64,000 nucleotides of DNA from Bradyrhizobiaceae bacterium (GTDB lineage: Bacteria > Pseudomonadota > Alphaproteobacteria > Rhizobiales > Xanthobacteraceae). Below the pieces are notes generated by a model. It searched no databases. It was not told the DNA's origin and saw nothing but the letters and a program-made list of their open reading frames with translations. Every line of letters begins with the position of its first letter. Within the stretch, counting starts at the first letter, position 1. The DNA is taken from the NCBI GenBank assembly GCA_003963145.1, contig RXJJ01000003.1, forward strand, positions 52,146 through 116,145. Reading direction: 5' to 3'. Position numbers and translations under genes: made by a program. Positions 1-9,722 of the stretch are shown here, in pieces.

Positions 1-129
1 TTCCTCGGCCAGCTTCTTGGCCATCTTGGCCCGCCCGCGCCCGAGCAGCCGCGCGGTGCGCGACGCCGCGGGATCGAGACCCCGGGCCGCTTCGACTGCC
101 CTGAAAAGCCGTTCAAGCGAATCACTCAT
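1..129 (-). CDS. hisE: Phosphoribosyl-ATP diphosphatase-like protein, N-terminal part (cut by window edge)
   Basis: Only the first 43 codons are present, because the gene runs off the left end of the window. The ATG is at 129-127. The protein begins MSDSLERLFRAVEAARGLDP and continues through a basic GRAKMAKKLAEE stretch, which resembles the start of HisE-type pyrophosphohydrolases of Rhodopseudomonas and Bradyrhizobium. HisE hydrolyses phosphoribosyl-ATP to phosphoribosyl-AMP, the second step of histidine biosynthesis. The call rests on resemblance of the N-terminus only. The catalytic acidic residues lie outside the window and cannot be checked, and another MazG-like enzyme is possible. Confidence 0.6.
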   Translation of the reverse strand, partial: MSDSLERLFRAVEAARGLDPAASRTARLLGRGRAKMAKKLAEE

Positions 130-172
130 CGGACCAGTCTATTCAAAGGACATGCTGAGAGCGTTAACGCGC

Positions 173-583
173 TTATTTGCGGTAGTAATATGTCGAATAG
201 GAGCCGCCGTAATAGGCCGGGCCGCCGTAATAAGGCGTGCCGTAATACGGCCTGCCGCCATAAAAGAAGTCCTGCCGGTAATATTCGGCGCGGCGCTGGT
301 CCGCGATGCCGGCCGCGATGGCACCGCCGGCCATGCCGGCGAGATTATCGACGTCGAAGAACTCGAACTTGCCCTTCTTTTTATCGAGTTCGACGATCTC
401 CGGCTGAACGGTGCCGGGCCGCACATATTGCGAGGACAGGTCCGCCACCGGACGAACAAAAGACGAAACCGGGCGCGCGGGCACGCTCATGACCGGCACA
501 CCGGCCTGCGCGGACGCGAGCAACGCCTGCGCGATCAACAGCAATCCAGCCGCAGCTACGGCGCGAACAGACAATTGCGGCAT
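173..583 (-). CDS. Secreted Tyr/Gly-rich hypothetical protein
   Basis: This is a 136-aa protein of unknown function. Residues 1-28 look like a Sec signal peptide, with a hydrophobic core followed by an ASAQA cleavage-like site. The middle part is polar ([12 protein letters not shown]), followed by a glycine/alanine segment ([13 protein letters not shown]). The last 40 residues are dominated by Tyr and Gly in short YYGG/PYYG repeats. Such tails occur in small exported alphaproteobacterial proteins that may be surface- or wall-associated, but no domain is recognised. It sits alone between the HisE-like gene and the divergently transcribed ndvA. Confidence 0.75.
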   Translation of the reverse strand: MPQLSVRAVAAAGLLLIAQALLASAQAGVPVMSVPARPVSSFVRPVADLSSQYVRPGTVQPEIVELDKKKGKFEFFDVDNLAGMAGGAIAAGIADQRRAEYYRQDFFYGGRPYYGTPYYGGPAYYGGSYSTYYYRK

Positions 584-767
584 CCTGCCTCCAGTCCTGC
601 CTTCATGGTCCGGCCTTCATGGACCGTTCACGGGCTCATCGCTTTGGCCCGCTGACCGGACCGAATCAAAAGCCCTATGGCCAGAATCGGTTGTCGCACC
701 CGAAAGGCAAGCAATCGTAAATATCCGGCCACTTTTGCCTGACACGGGCAGAGCGTATAAACGGCCC

Positions 768-2573
768 ATGACCATGGTCCGTCTTTATTTCCGCGTCCTC
801 GAACTGCTCGGCAAGGAAGCCCGGCTCGGCTGGATTCTGGCCTTCTCCAACCTTGTTCTGGCGATGGCGCAGTTCGCCGAGCCTGTGCTGTTTGGCCGCA
901 TCGTCGATGTGCTGTCGAAAAGTCCCGGACCAGACCCCGCCGCGGCAATCGCGCCGGCGACCTCGCCATGGCCGCTGCTCGGGGCCTGGGTCGCCTTCGG
1001 CCTGTTCACCATCGTCTGCAACGCCGCCGTGGCCTGGAACGCCGACCGCCTCGCCCATCGCCAGCGTCAGGCGGTGCTGACGAGCTATTTCGATCACATC
1101 ATGCAGCTGCCGCTGACTTTCCACACGGGCACCCACTCCGGCCGCCTGATGAAGGTCATGCTTCAGGGCACCGACGCGCTGTGGCGGCTGTGGCTGAGTT
1201 TCTTCCGCGAGCATTTCGCGGCCATCGTCTCGCTGTTCGTGTTGCTGCCATTGTCGCTCTACATCAACTGGCGGCTCGCGATCCTGCTGTTTATTCTGTG
1301 CATCGTCTTCACCGCGCTGACAACACTCGTCGTTCGCAAGACCTTCAGCATGCAGATGAAGGTGGAGGAACATTACGGCGATCTCGCCGCGCGCGCCTCC
1401 GACGCGCTCGGCAACGTCGCTTTGGTGCAGAGCTTCGTGCGGATCGACGCCGAGGTGCAGGGGCTTCGCGGCGTCGCCGACCAGCTTCTGGCGGTGCAGA
1501 TGCCGGTGCTGTCATGGTGGGCGCTGGTCGCGGTGATGACGCGCGCCTCGACCACTATCACAATTCTCGCGATCTTCGTGGTCGGCATTATCTTGCACGG
1601 GCAAGGCCTCGCCAGCGTCGGCGAGATCGTGATGTTCGTCTCCTTCGCCACTATGCTGATCCAGCGCCTCGAACAGGTGGTGAGCTTCATCAACAACGTC
1701 TTCATGGAAGCGCCGCGCCTGCAGGAATTCTTCGACGTGCTCGACGCGGTGCCCGCCGTGCGCGACCGGCCCGATGCCATCGACGCCGGCAAGCTCAAGG
1801 GCCTTGTCGAGTTTCAGGACGTCTCCTTCTCCTATGACGGCAAGCGGCCCGCGATCGAGGATCTCTCCTTCACCGCGCTGCCCGGCCAGACCATCGCGCT
1901 GGTCGGCGGCACCGGCGCGGGCAAGTCCACCGCCATCGCGCTGCTGCATCGCGCGTTCGATCCGCAATCGGGCGTCATCAAGATCGACGGCATGGACATT
2001 CGCGGCATGACGCTGGCGTCGCTGCGCCGGAACATCGGCGTCGTGTTTCAGGAGGCGCTGCTGTTCAACCGCTCGATCGCGGAGAATTTGCGCGTCGGCA
2101 AGCCGGATGCCACCGACGAGGAACTGCGTGAGGCCGCCAGGGGCGCGCAGGCGCTCGACTTCATCGAACGCAGCGACAAGCAGTTCGACACCAACGCCGG
2201 CGAGCGTGGGCGCATGCTGTCCGGCGGCGAGCGCCAGCGTCTCTCCATCGCGCGGGCGCTGTTGAAAAATCCGCCGATCCTGATTCTGGACGAGGCCACC
2301 AGCGCGCTCGATGCGGTGACCGAAGCCAAGGTCAATGCCGCGCTCGACACCGTGATGCAGGGACGCACGACATTCGTGATTGCGCACCGCCTGTCCACGA
2401 TCCGCAATGCGACGACCATTCTGGTGTTCGACAAGGGCCGCGTCATCGAACGGGGCTCATTCGATGAGCTTGTCGCGCAGGGCGGTCATTTCGCCGCACT
2501 GGCCCGCGCGCAGTTCATGGTTCAGGACGCGCAGCAGAGCGGCGTCGAGCCTATTGAAATTGCCAAGCTTTAA
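768..2573 (+). CDS. ndvA: NdvA/ChvA-type cyclic beta-glucan export ABC transporter (fused permease/ATPase)
   Basis: The protein of about 601 aa combines an N-terminal six-helix exporter domain with a C-terminal nucleotide-binding domain. The ATP-binding motifs are visible: Walker [10 protein letters not shown] near residue 379, signature LSGGERQR near 484 and Walker [13 protein letters not shown] near 504. The opening segment ([24 protein letters not shown]) follows the NdvA/ChvA pattern. In Rhizobium and Agrobacterium these proteins export cyclic beta-1,2-glucan to the periplasm, aiding osmoadaptation and host interaction. The start could be 768 or the ATG two codons later; a much longer open frame upstream does not look coding. 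The glucan synthase gene ndvB is not adjacent, so the substrate is inferred. Confidence 0.88.
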   Translation: MTMVRLYFRVLELLGKEARLGWILAFSNLVLAMAQFAEPVLFGRIVDVLSKSPGPDPAAAIAPATSPWPLLGAWVAFGLFTIVCNAAVAWNADRLAHRQRQAVLTSYFDHIMQLPLTFHTGTHSGRLMKVMLQGTDALWRLWLSFFREHFAAIVSLFVLLPLSLYINWRLAILLFILCIVFTALTTLVVRKTFSMQMKVEEHYGDLAARASDALGNVALVQSFVRIDAEVQGLRGVADQLLAVQMPVLSWWALVAVMTRASTTITILAIFVVGIILHGQGLASVGEIVMFVSFATMLIQRLEQVVSFINNVFMEAPRLQEFFDVLDAVPAVRDRPDAIDAGKLKGLVEFQDVSFSYDGKRPAIEDLSFTALPGQTIALVGGTGAGKSTAIALLHRAFDPQSGVIKIDGMDIRGMTLASLRRNIGVVFQEALLFNRSIAENLRVGKPDATDEELREAARGAQALDFIERSDKQFDTNAGERGRMLSGGERQRLSIARALLKNPPILILDEATSALDAVTEAKVNAALDTVMQGRTTFVIAHRLSTIRNATTILVFDKGRVIERGSFDELVAQGGHFAALARAQFMVQDAQQSGVEPIEIAKL

Positions 2574-2622
2574 GTCTCTTCCTGGGGCCGGAAGGTCGAA
2601 ATTTGGCCCATTTCATGCGTGA

Positions 2623-4179
2623 ATGAATTCGCCTGCACCTTATGGCTTCTCGCGGCCCTCAAGCCGGTATAGGTTTGCACCGTCGCCGCAGGGCCCCCAG
2701 CAACCGGAATCATTCGTGGCTTTCTTAGCGTCCTTTCGGCTAGCGATCTCGCGCAGGGTCTCGACCCGGCGCTGGCGCCGTCTGGCGGTCGCGGGAACTG
2801 CGATTGCCGTTGCCGGCCTCGCGATGACCGGCGCGGCGCGGGCCGAGGCGCTGCTTCTGGTTGAAGCCGACACCGGAAAGGTGTTGCAGGCGGATAACGC
2901 CACCTATCCCTGGTATCCGGCATCGCTGACCAAGCTGATGACCGCCTATGTGACGCTCTCCAACATCCATCAGGGCCGGATCACGCCCGACACGCTTCTC
3001 ACCGTCTCGCCGACGGCAATGGCGCAGGCACCCGCGAAAATGGGCTTCAAGGCCGGCACACAGGTCACGGTCGATAATGCGCTGAAGATGATGCTGGTGA
3101 AGTCGGCCAACGACATGGCCGTGGTGCTCGCCGAAGGCGTCGGCGGATCGATCGACGGCTTCAGCGCGCAGATGAACGCAACCGCGCAGCGGCTCGGAAT
3201 GACGCAGACGAGCTACGTCAATCCCAACGGCCTTCCCGCCGACGGGCAGATCACCTCCGCGCGCGACCTTGCGATTCTCACCCGCGCCATCATCCGCGAT
3301 TTTCCGGATTACGAATCCTACTTCCACATTCCCGCGATCAAGTTCGGTCGCCGCGTCACGGCGAACTACAACAAGCTGATCGGCCGCTATCCAGGCGCGG
3401 ACGGCATGAAGACCGGCTTCATCTGCGCGTCCGGCTTCAACCTCGTCGCGACGGCAACGCGCAACAACAAGCGCCTGATCGCGGTGGTGCTGGGCGCGTC
3501 CTCCTCGTCGCAGCGCGCGGTGAAGGCGGCGCAGCTTCTGGAGCGCGGATTCCACGGCAACAAGCTGGCGTGGCTGCGCCCCTCGCTCGGGCTCGTCAAC
3601 ATGCTGCAGCCGATCGACGCGGCCCCGCCGAACCTGCGCGATGATATTTGCGGACCCAAGCGCAAGCGTCCCGCCGCCGAGGATGAAGACGACGAGGATG
3701 TCGAGGTCAACGCCGACAATGGCGAGGGCGGCGTCGCCGCCTATGCCGCCGGATTGCAGGCGCCAACCATGAAAGCGTCCGAGCTTCTGGCGGGCGCGGC
3801 CGCGCCGGCACAGCCCGTGATCGTCTATACCGGACCGACCCGCACCGGCGCGGATGTCCTTGCCGCCGATGCCGCCGAAAGCGCTCGCCAGGACGCGGCA
3901 AGACCTGTCGGCAAGAAAAAGAAGGGCGCGGGCCGCGCCAAGCTGGCGACGGCGAAATCCGATGCCGACAAGCCGGATGCAAAATCGGACGCGAAGCCTG
4001 CCGCAAAGCCCGCAGCGAACGCCAAGCCCACCGCGGCGGCGGCAAAACCCGCGAGCGCGGCGAAGCCGGTCGCGGCAGCCAAGCCTTCGGCAAAACCCGT
4101 CGCGGCGACCCCGGCGAAGCCGAAACCGGCGGCGAAGGATGCCAAAAGCACCGCCAAGCCGGCAGACCAGAAAAGCTGA
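2623..4179 (+). CDS. D-alanyl-D-alanine carboxypeptidase (S11 penicillin-binding protein) with Lys/Ala/Pro tail
   Basis: This is a DacA/DacF-type periplasmic serine peptidase that trims the terminal D-Ala from peptidoglycan pentapeptides. All three catalytic motifs are present: SLTK at residues 101-104 (nucleophile Ser101), SAN at 161-163 and KTG at 263-265. A hydrophobic signal segment lies near residues 53-74, preceded by a long basic N-terminus. An alternative GTG start at 2716 would give a more normal signal peptide. The enzyme core ends near residue 330; residues 345-518 are unusual, first acidic and then a long Lys/Ala/Pro low-complexity tail resembling histone H1-like repeats. The 518-aa length is well above the usual 380-420 aa. 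Confidence 0.88.
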   Translation: MNSPAPYGFSRPSSRYRFAPSPQGPQQPESFVAFLASFRLAISRRVSTRRWRRLAVAGTAIAVAGLAMTGAARAEALLLVEADTGKVLQADNATYPWYPASLTKLMTAYVTLSNIHQGRITPDTLLTVSPTAMAQAPAKMGFKAGTQVTVDNALKMMLVKSANDMAVVLAEGVGGSIDGFSAQMNATAQRLGMTQTSYVNPNGLPADGQITSARDLAILTRAIIRDFPDYESYFHIPAIKFGRRVTANYNKLIGRYPGADGMKTGFICASGFNLVATATRNNKRLIAVVLGASSSSQRAVKAAQLLERGFHGNKLAWLRPSLGLVNMLQPIDAAPPNLRDDICGPKRKRPAAEDEDDEDVEVNADNGEGGVAAYAAGLQAPTMKASELLAGAAAPAQPVIVYTGPTRTGADVLAADAAESARQDAARPVGKKKKGAGRAKLATAKSDADKPDAKSDAKPAAKPAANAKPTAAAAKPASAAKPVAAAKPSAKPVAATPAKPKPAAKDAKSTAKPADQKS

Positions 4180-4190
4180 CCCCACTCATG

Positions 4191-4215
4191 ACCCGGCGTT
4201 CGTGACCGGGTTTTT
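4191..4215 (+). terminator. Probable Rho-independent terminator after the D,D-carboxypeptidase
   Basis: A six-base-pair GC stem (acccgg / ccgggt) with a nine-base loop is followed by a run of T, 12 bases after the stop codon. The stem is short, so confidence is moderate. Confidence 0.5.
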
Positions 4216-4339
4216 CATGTCCGCCTTCGCCGCTACCGCGCGGCGGCAATAAAGCGTTGCCGTCCCGCGCTTGCTGGCGCGCAGCTCCACCGATACCTTG
4301 CGCTCCGGATTGCTGTCGCAGAACAGAGCCGGAGGAAAC

Positions 4340-6025
4340 ATGGATCGTATCTGGCTCAAGCATTATCCCGCTGGCGTTCCCGCCGACATCGATACCAGTC
4401 GTTATTCCTCGCTCGCCGATCTGCTTGAGGAAAGCTTCGCGAAATTCGCCGACCGCACTGCCTTCATCTGCATGGGCCGGTCGATCACCTACCGGCAACT
4501 CGACGACATGTCGGCGCATCTGGCCGCCTATCTGCAATCCCTCGGACTGAGCAAGGGCGCGCGCATCGCCATCATGATGCCGAACGTGCTGCAGAACCCT
4601 GTCGCTTCGTCGGCGATCCTGCGCGCGGGCTATACGGTGGTCAACGTCAACCCGCTCTATACGCCGCGCGAACTCGAGCACCAGCTGAAGGATTGCGGCG
4701 CGGAGGCCATCGTCGTTCTGGAAAATTTCGCCCACACGCTGGCGAAGGTGCGGGATGCGGCCGGCGTCAGACATGTCATCGTCGCGGCGATGGGCGATCT
4801 GCTCGGGCTGAAAGGCGTGCTGGTGAACGCGGTGGTGCGTCACGTCAAGAAGATGGTGCCGGCGTTTTCGCTTCCCGGCGCGGTGGGGTTCAACGACGCG
4901 CTGAAAAAGGGCAGGACGCTTGCTTTCAAAAAACCGGCGCTGGGGCCCGATGACATCGCCTTCCTGCAATATACCGGCGGCACCACCGGCATCGCCAAGG
5001 GCGCGACGCTGCTCCATCGCAACGTCATCGCGAACATGCTGCAGAACGATGCCTGGCTGCAGCCGGCCTTGAGCGCCCCGCCACGCACCGACAATTTTCT
5101 GACCGTGTGCGCGCTGCCGCTCTATCACATCTTCGCGCTGACCGCGTGCTTCCTGCTCGCGGTGCGCGCCGGCGGCGCCAATCTTTTGATCCCCAATCCG
5201 CGCGACATGAAGGGCTTCGTCAAGGAGCTGAAGAAATACCGCGTCAACAATTTTCCCGGCGTCAACACGCTCTACAACGGGCTTCTGCATACGGCGGGAT
5301 TCGACGCGCTGGATTTCTCGCAGCTCAAATGCAGCCCCGCCGGCGGCATGGCGGTCCAGCGCACCGTCGCCGAACGCTGGCATGAGATAACGGGCTGCGC
5401 CATCACCGAAGGCTACGGGCTGTCCGAAACCTCGCCGGTTCTGACCTGCAATCGCCCGGATGGCAGCTTCAACGGCAGCATCGGCCTGCCGATGCCCTCC
5501 ACCTTCATCTCGATCCGCGACGATGACGGCAACGAGATGCCGCTCGGCGAGCCCGGCGAAATCTGCGCGAAGGGCCCGCAGGTGATGCCGGGTTACTGGA
5601 ACAACCCGGATGAAACCGCCAAGGTGATGACCGCCGACGGCTATTTCCGCACCGGCGACATCGGCGTGATGTCGAGCGAAGGCTATGTCACGATCGTGGA
5701 TCGCAAGAAGGACATGATCCTGGTCTCCGGCTTCAACGTCTATCCCAACGAGGTCGAGGAAGTGATCGCGAGCCATCCCGGCGTTCTGGAATGCGCGGTG
5801 ATCGGCGTGTCCGACGACAAGTCGATGGAAACGGTCAAGGCCTTCGTGGTGAAGAAAGACGCGAGTCTCACCGCATCCGCACTCACCGCCTATGCGGCTG
5901 AACGCCTGAGCCGTTACAAGGTACCGAAGCGGATCGAGTTCAGAACCGAGCTGCCCAAGACAAACGTCGGTAAGATTTTACGCCGCGCCCTGCGCGAGGA
6001 AACACCTCGCGTTTTGGGCACGTGA
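4340..6025 (+). CDS. fadD: Long-chain fatty acid--CoA ligase
   Basis: The 561-aa protein is an adenylate-forming enzyme that activates fatty acids to acyl-CoA for beta-oxidation or lipid synthesis. The P-loop-like motif YTGGTTGIAKGA lies near residues 211-222. The motifs GYGLSETSP, YFRTGDIG and DRKKDMILVSGFNVYP, and a C-terminal lysine in PKTNVGKILRRAL, complete the family set. The start at 4340 is preceded by a good ribosome site (ggagga), and the length matches the usual 560 aa. It appears to be a single-gene unit after the terminator of the preceding gene. Confidence 0.92.
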   Translation: MDRIWLKHYPAGVPADIDTSRYSSLADLLEESFAKFADRTAFICMGRSITYRQLDDMSAHLAAYLQSLGLSKGARIAIMMPNVLQNPVASSAILRAGYTVVNVNPLYTPRELEHQLKDCGAEAIVVLENFAHTLAKVRDAAGVRHVIVAAMGDLLGLKGVLVNAVVRHVKKMVPAFSLPGAVGFNDALKKGRTLAFKKPALGPDDIAFLQYTGGTTGIAKGATLLHRNVIANMLQNDAWLQPALSAPPRTDNFLTVCALPLYHIFALTACFLLAVRAGGANLLIPNPRDMKGFVKELKKYRVNNFPGVNTLYNGLLHTAGFDALDFSQLKCSPAGGMAVQRTVAERWHEITGCAITEGYGLSETSPVLTCNRPDGSFNGSIGLPMPSTFISIRDDDGNEMPLGEPGEICAKGPQVMPGYWNNPDETAKVMTADGYFRTGDIGVMSSEGYVTIVDRKKDMILVSGFNVYPNEVEEVIASHPGVLECAVIGVSDDKSMETVKAFVVKKDASLTASALTAYAAERLSRYKVPKRIEFRTELPKTNVGKILRRALREETPRVLGT

Positions 6026-6148
6026 TATGCGGCGATTCAGATTTCGTTAGGCGTTCGAGCAAGCAGGGTTCCCGCTTAAGTACGTCTTAATTGGCCAGGG
6101 CGTTTTGTATCGGTAGAACAACGGCGTTCGGCGGCGACGGGAAGTATC

Positions 6149-7354
6149 GTGCTTGATTACAGTTCATTGCTGATTGCGCTGAGTTTTTGCAGCGCCGGCC
6201 TTGCCGTTACATTCTTCGTGAGCTGGTTCGTCTCCCGCGCCGACCACGTACTGCTGACCTGGGGCATTGGCGTTTCGTTTCTGGTGGCAAGCCTCCTCGC
6301 TTACAGCGAGTTCGTCAGTCATTTTTCTCCCCCGCTTGGAGCGTTCGCCTTCGGCGCCATGCTGCTGGGACTGATCTTCTTCATGGGCGCGGGCCGCCAG
6401 TTTCGCACCGGTGTTCTGCCGCTCAGGACGATGGCCTATGCCGCAGCGCTGTCGATTGCGGCGATGGCCACGCCGATGCTTCAGGGATATGACGGCATCT
6501 CCTATATTGTCCTCAATATCGCGGCGATGACGATCCTGCTGGCCACGGGGCTCGATTATTGGCGTCTGCGCCTGGATTCGCCGATGCTGATTTCCACTCT
6601 GGCCGCTCTCTATGTGCTGGTCGGCCTGTCCTTTCTTCCCTGCGCCATCCTTCTTGCTCAGAACGGCGAATGGGTCATGCACCACGCGCCGGTCAACTGG
6701 GCCGAGGACATCAATCTCGCGATGTGCCTCACCGGCATCGGCAGCATGGGGGCACTTTCTCTTGGCCTGAACCAGATTCGCCTGACGCAACGTCACAAGC
6801 TCGACGCGGAAACCGACGCGCTGACCGGCCTGTTCAACCGCCGCGCGCTGATCGCCCGCACTCAAAATCTGCCCGCGCCGTCCGCTGTCGTGGTTTTCGA
6901 CATCGACCATTTCAAGCAGGTCAACGACATTCACGGCCACCACACCGGCGACGCCGTGCTTCAGATGTTCGGCGACATTCTGGCCATGGCTGTGCGCAAG
7001 AACGACATGGCCGCGCGGCTTGGTGGTGAGGAATTCGCGGTCGTGCTGCCCGGCGCGACGGCGATCGTTGCCGCCCTGATCGCCGAGCGCGTGCGGCAAA
7101 ACTTTACCGATCACCGTTTCACATCGGCGGCCGGAAATTTCACCAACACCGTCAGCGCCGGCATTCCACACACCGTGGATGAGGAAATCGATCTCGGTGT
7201 ACTTTTGCAGCAGGCGGACACTGCGCTCTATGAAGCCAAGCGCGAGGGCCGCAACCGCGTCATTTTCTTCGCGGACAAGACAAGTCTCGTTCCGATGGAC
7301 GGGCCCCATCGGACGGATTTCGAGCCGATCCGCAAGAGCGTCAAGTCAGGCTGA
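6149..7354 (+). CDS. Membrane-bound diguanylate cyclase (GGDEF)
   Basis: The 401-aa protein has about six hydrophobic segments in residues 5-205, followed by a cytoplasmic GGDEF domain. The active-site motif is GGEEF at residues 292-296, a functional variant, and an RxxD inhibitory site (RKND, 283-286) lies exactly five residues before it, so c-di-GMP product inhibition is expected. DALTGLFNRR at about 223-232 marks the start of the domain. The enzyme would make c-di-GMP from GTP in response to an unknown membrane signal. The start is a GTG at 6149. The next gene is a polysaccharide flippase, so a link to exopolysaccharide is possible but not shown. Confidence 0.88.
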   Translation: MLDYSSLLIALSFCSAGLAVTFFVSWFVSRADHVLLTWGIGVSFLVASLLAYSEFVSHFSPPLGAFAFGAMLLGLIFFMGAGRQFRTGVLPLRTMAYAAALSIAAMATPMLQGYDGISYIVLNIAAMTILLATGLDYWRLRLDSPMLISTLAALYVLVGLSFLPCAILLAQNGEWVMHHAPVNWAEDINLAMCLTGIGSMGALSLGLNQIRLTQRHKLDAETDALTGLFNRRALIARTQNLPAPSAVVVFDIDHFKQVNDIHGHHTGDAVLQMFGDILAMAVRKNDMAARLGGEEFAVVLPGATAIVAALIAERVRQNFTDHRFTSAAGNFTNTVSAGIPHTVDEEIDLGVLLQQADTALYEAKREGRNRVIFFADKTSLVPMDGPHRTDFEPIRKSVKSG

Positions 7355-7465
7355 AGCCTCGCCGGATCCTTGTCGTCCAACCGATTCTTAACGAATCCTT
7401 GCTAGGCCCGTCAGACCCAATCGTGGCATTCGCCACCTGAATTCCGGACCGGCATCTTGGCTCTC

Positions 7466-8827
7466 ATGGACGCCTCCAGCGCATCGCAAGTGCAAAGTCT
7501 GATCGCGCGCGTTCGCGGACTGCTCGGCGGCAGCGGCGAAGCCTCGCTGACGCGACGGCTCGCCGGCACGGTGTTCCTGATCCGCGTGCTGAGCGCGATC
7601 CTCGCCTACGGCTCGCAGATCCTGCTGGCGCGCTGGATGGGCGGTTCCGACTATGGCGTTTACGTTTATGTGTGGACCTGGGTGCTGCTGCTCGGCAGCC
7701 TGCTCGATTTCGGCATCGCGGTGACCGCGCAGAAAGTCATCCCGGAATACCGCTCCAGCGGCAATATGGATCTATTGCGCGGATTTCTCTCCGGCAGCCG
7801 CTGGCTCACCTTCGGCGCATCCGCGCTGGTCGCGCTCGTTCTCGCCGGTCTCGTGAAGCTCGTTTCGCACGCGCTCGATCCTGAACTGATCGTTCCGCTC
7901 TATATCGGCTGCCTCACCTTGCCCGCCTTTGTCGTCGCCAACACCCAGGACGGCATCGCGCGCTCGCATGACTGGATGCGGCTCGGGCTGATGCCGCAAT
8001 TCATCGTACGGCAAACGCTGATCATCGGATTCACCGCGGGCGCAGTCGCGCTCGGACTCAGGCTCGGCGCGGCGGCGGCGATGGTCGCCAGCGCCGCGGC
8101 GGTGTGGCTGGCGATGCTTGGCCAGATGCTCGTTCTCAACCGCCGTCTCGGCGCGCATGTCGAGGCCGGCGCGAAAGCCTACGACATCCGGGAGTGGCTG
8201 AAGGTGTCGCTGCCGATCATGATGGTCGAGGGCTTCTATCTGCTCTTGTCCTACACCGACATTCTGGTGCTGCAGCAATTCCGCTCCTCGCAGGAGGTCG
8301 GCGTCTATTTCGCCGTGGTCAAGACGCTGGCGCTGGTGTCGTTCATTCATTACGCAATGTCGGCGACCACCGCGCACCGCTTCGCCGAATATCGCGCGGC
8401 CGGAGACAGCGAGCGGCTCTCCGCCTACGTCGCCCATGCGATCAAATGGACGTTCTGGCCCTCGCTGGCGGCGACCGCGCTGCTGCTGGCGTTCGGCAAG
8501 CCGATCCTGTGGCTGTTCGGATCGCAATTCACCGAAGGCTACGGCATCATGTTCGTCGCCGCGATCGGCCTGCTCGCGCGCTCCGCCATCGGGCCGGTCG
8601 AGCGGCTGCTCAACATGAGCGGCAACCAGAACAGCTGCGCGCTGGCCTACGCACTGGCCTTCGTGATGAACCTGATCCTGTGTCTTGTTCTGGTGCCGCA
8701 CTTCGGCGGCTATGGCGCCGCAGCCGCGACATCGCTGTCGCTGATTTTCGAGACGGTTCTGCTGTTCGCGATCACCCGCCGCCGTCTCGGGCTGCACGTC
8801 TTCGCGTTCGGGAAGCCCAAAGCTTAA
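7466..8827 (+). CDS. Polysaccharide/oligosaccharide flippase of the MOP superfamily (Wzx-like)
   Basis: The 453-aa integral membrane protein has about 12-14 hydrophobic segments and a polysaccharide-synthesis/MurJ-type organisation. The N-terminal part (AGTVFLIRVLSAILAYGSQ, followed by ARWMGGSDYGVYVY) is typical of O-antigen and exopolysaccharide flippases. It probably moves a lipid-linked sugar from the inner to the outer leaflet of the cytoplasmic membrane. ATG at 7466 is preferred over the TTG three codons upstream. No glycosyltransferases or polymerase genes lie next to it, so the substrate is unknown. Confidence 0.82.
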   Translation: MDASSASQVQSLIARVRGLLGGSGEASLTRRLAGTVFLIRVLSAILAYGSQILLARWMGGSDYGVYVYVWTWVLLLGSLLDFGIAVTAQKVIPEYRSSGNMDLLRGFLSGSRWLTFGASALVALVLAGLVKLVSHALDPELIVPLYIGCLTLPAFVVANTQDGIARSHDWMRLGLMPQFIVRQTLIIGFTAGAVALGLRLGAAAAMVASAAAVWLAMLGQMLVLNRRLGAHVEAGAKAYDIREWLKVSLPIMMVEGFYLLLSYTDILVLQQFRSSQEVGVYFAVVKTLALVSFIHYAMSATTAHRFAEYRAAGDSERLSAYVAHAIKWTFWPSLAATALLLAFGKPILWLFGSQFTEGYGIMFVAAIGLLARSAIGPVERLLNMSGNQNSCALAYALAFVMNLILCLVLVPHFGGYGAAAATSLSLIFETVLLFAITRRRLGLHVFAFGKPKA

Positions 8828-8837
8828 CGCGATTCTT

Positions 8838-8911
8838 CGTCATTCCGAGGAGCGGAGCGACGAAGCAACCCAGAATGCTCTCTGGATTGCTTCGCTTCGC
8901 TCGCAATGACG
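8838..8911. repeat. Palindromic intergenic repeat (REP-like)
   Basis: The 74-bp element begins cgtcattccgaggagcg and ends cgctcgcaatgacg, so the two arms pair as an imperfect hairpin. It fills the gap between two convergent genes. Elements of this form (GTCATTCCGAGGAGC...GCAATGACG) are abundant in Bradyrhizobium and Rhodopseudomonas genomes. It may also help terminate the convergent transcripts. Confidence 0.75.
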
Positions 8912-8914
8912 AGG

Positions 8915-9703
8915 TTACTCCGCCGTCCAGCCACCGTCAATCGACAGGTTCGCGCCGGTGATCTGCGCCGCGTCGTCACCGCACAAAAACAGCGCCAGCG
9001 CGGCGACCTGATCCGACGTGACGAACTCCTTGGTGGGCTGCGCATCGAGCAGCACATCATTGATGACCTGCTCCCTGGTCAGGTTGCGCGCCTTCATCGT
9101 CTCGGGAATCTGGTGCTCCACCAGCGGCGTCCAGACGTAGCCGGGCGAGATGCAGTTGACCGTAATCTTGAATGTGGCGAGCTCAAGCGCCGCGGTCTTG
9201 GTGAGGCCCGCGATGCCGTGCTTGGCCGAGACGTAGGCCGACTTGAAGGGCGAAGCGACCAGCGAGTGGGCCGAGGCGGTGTTGATGATGCGGCCCCAGC
9301 CGCGCTTCTTCATGCCTGGAATGGCCGCGCGCATGCCGTGAAACGCCGATGACAAATTGATGGCAATGATGGTGTCCCACTTCTCGACCGGAAAATCCTC
9401 GATCGGCGAAACGAACTGAATGCCGGCGTTGTTCACGAGAACGTCAACCGATCCGAAGGTCTTTTCGCCAAGCTCGATCATGCCGGCAATCTCGGCGGGC
9501 TTGGTCATGTCGGCGGGCGAATAGATCGCCTTCACCTTGTAATCCGTCTCGATCGCCGAGCGCTCTTTCTCGATGTCGGCCGGAGTTCCGAATCCGTTGA
9601 TCACGACATTGGCGCCCGCGCTCGCAAACGCGCGTGCATAGGCGAGGCCGATGCCGCTGGTCGAGCCGGTCACAACGGCGGTCTTGCCGGTTAGTTTGGT
9701 CAT
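8915..9703 (-). CDS. bdhA: D-3-hydroxybutyrate dehydrogenase (SDR family)
   Basis: The 262-aa short-chain dehydrogenase oxidises D-3-hydroxybutyrate to acetoacetate with NAD, a step in polyhydroxybutyrate use. The cofactor motif TGSTSGIG is at residues 12-19 and NNAG at 91-94. The catalytic Ser144, Tyr157 and Lys161 fit the YxxxK pattern. Length and the C-terminal ITGANLSIDGGW match the BdhA/HbdH subfamily. It lies 19 bp downstream of a patatin-like lipase on the same strand, suggesting a two-gene unit in which the lipase could release substrate from storage polymer or lipid. Confidence 0.9.
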   Translation of the reverse strand: MTKLTGKTAVVTGSTSGIGLAYARAFASAGANVVINGFGTPADIEKERSAIETDYKVKAIYSPADMTKPAEIAGMIELGEKTFGSVDVLVNNAGIQFVSPIEDFPVEKWDTIIAINLSSAFHGMRAAIPGMKKRGWGRIINTASAHSLVASPFKSAYVSAKHGIAGLTKTAALELATFKITVNCISPGYVWTPLVEHQIPETMKARNLTREQVINDVLLDAQPTKEFVTSDQVAALALFLCGDDAAQITGANLSIDGGWTAE

Positions 9704-9722
9704 CCTTCGCTCCTGTCTGGAT

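Noticed and set aside
3707-5776. 689-aa open frame on the minus strand opposite fadD
   Set aside because: It is antisense to a clear acyl-CoA ligase, is rich in Arg/His/Asp with no domain or membrane pattern, and is explained by GC-rich codon bias.
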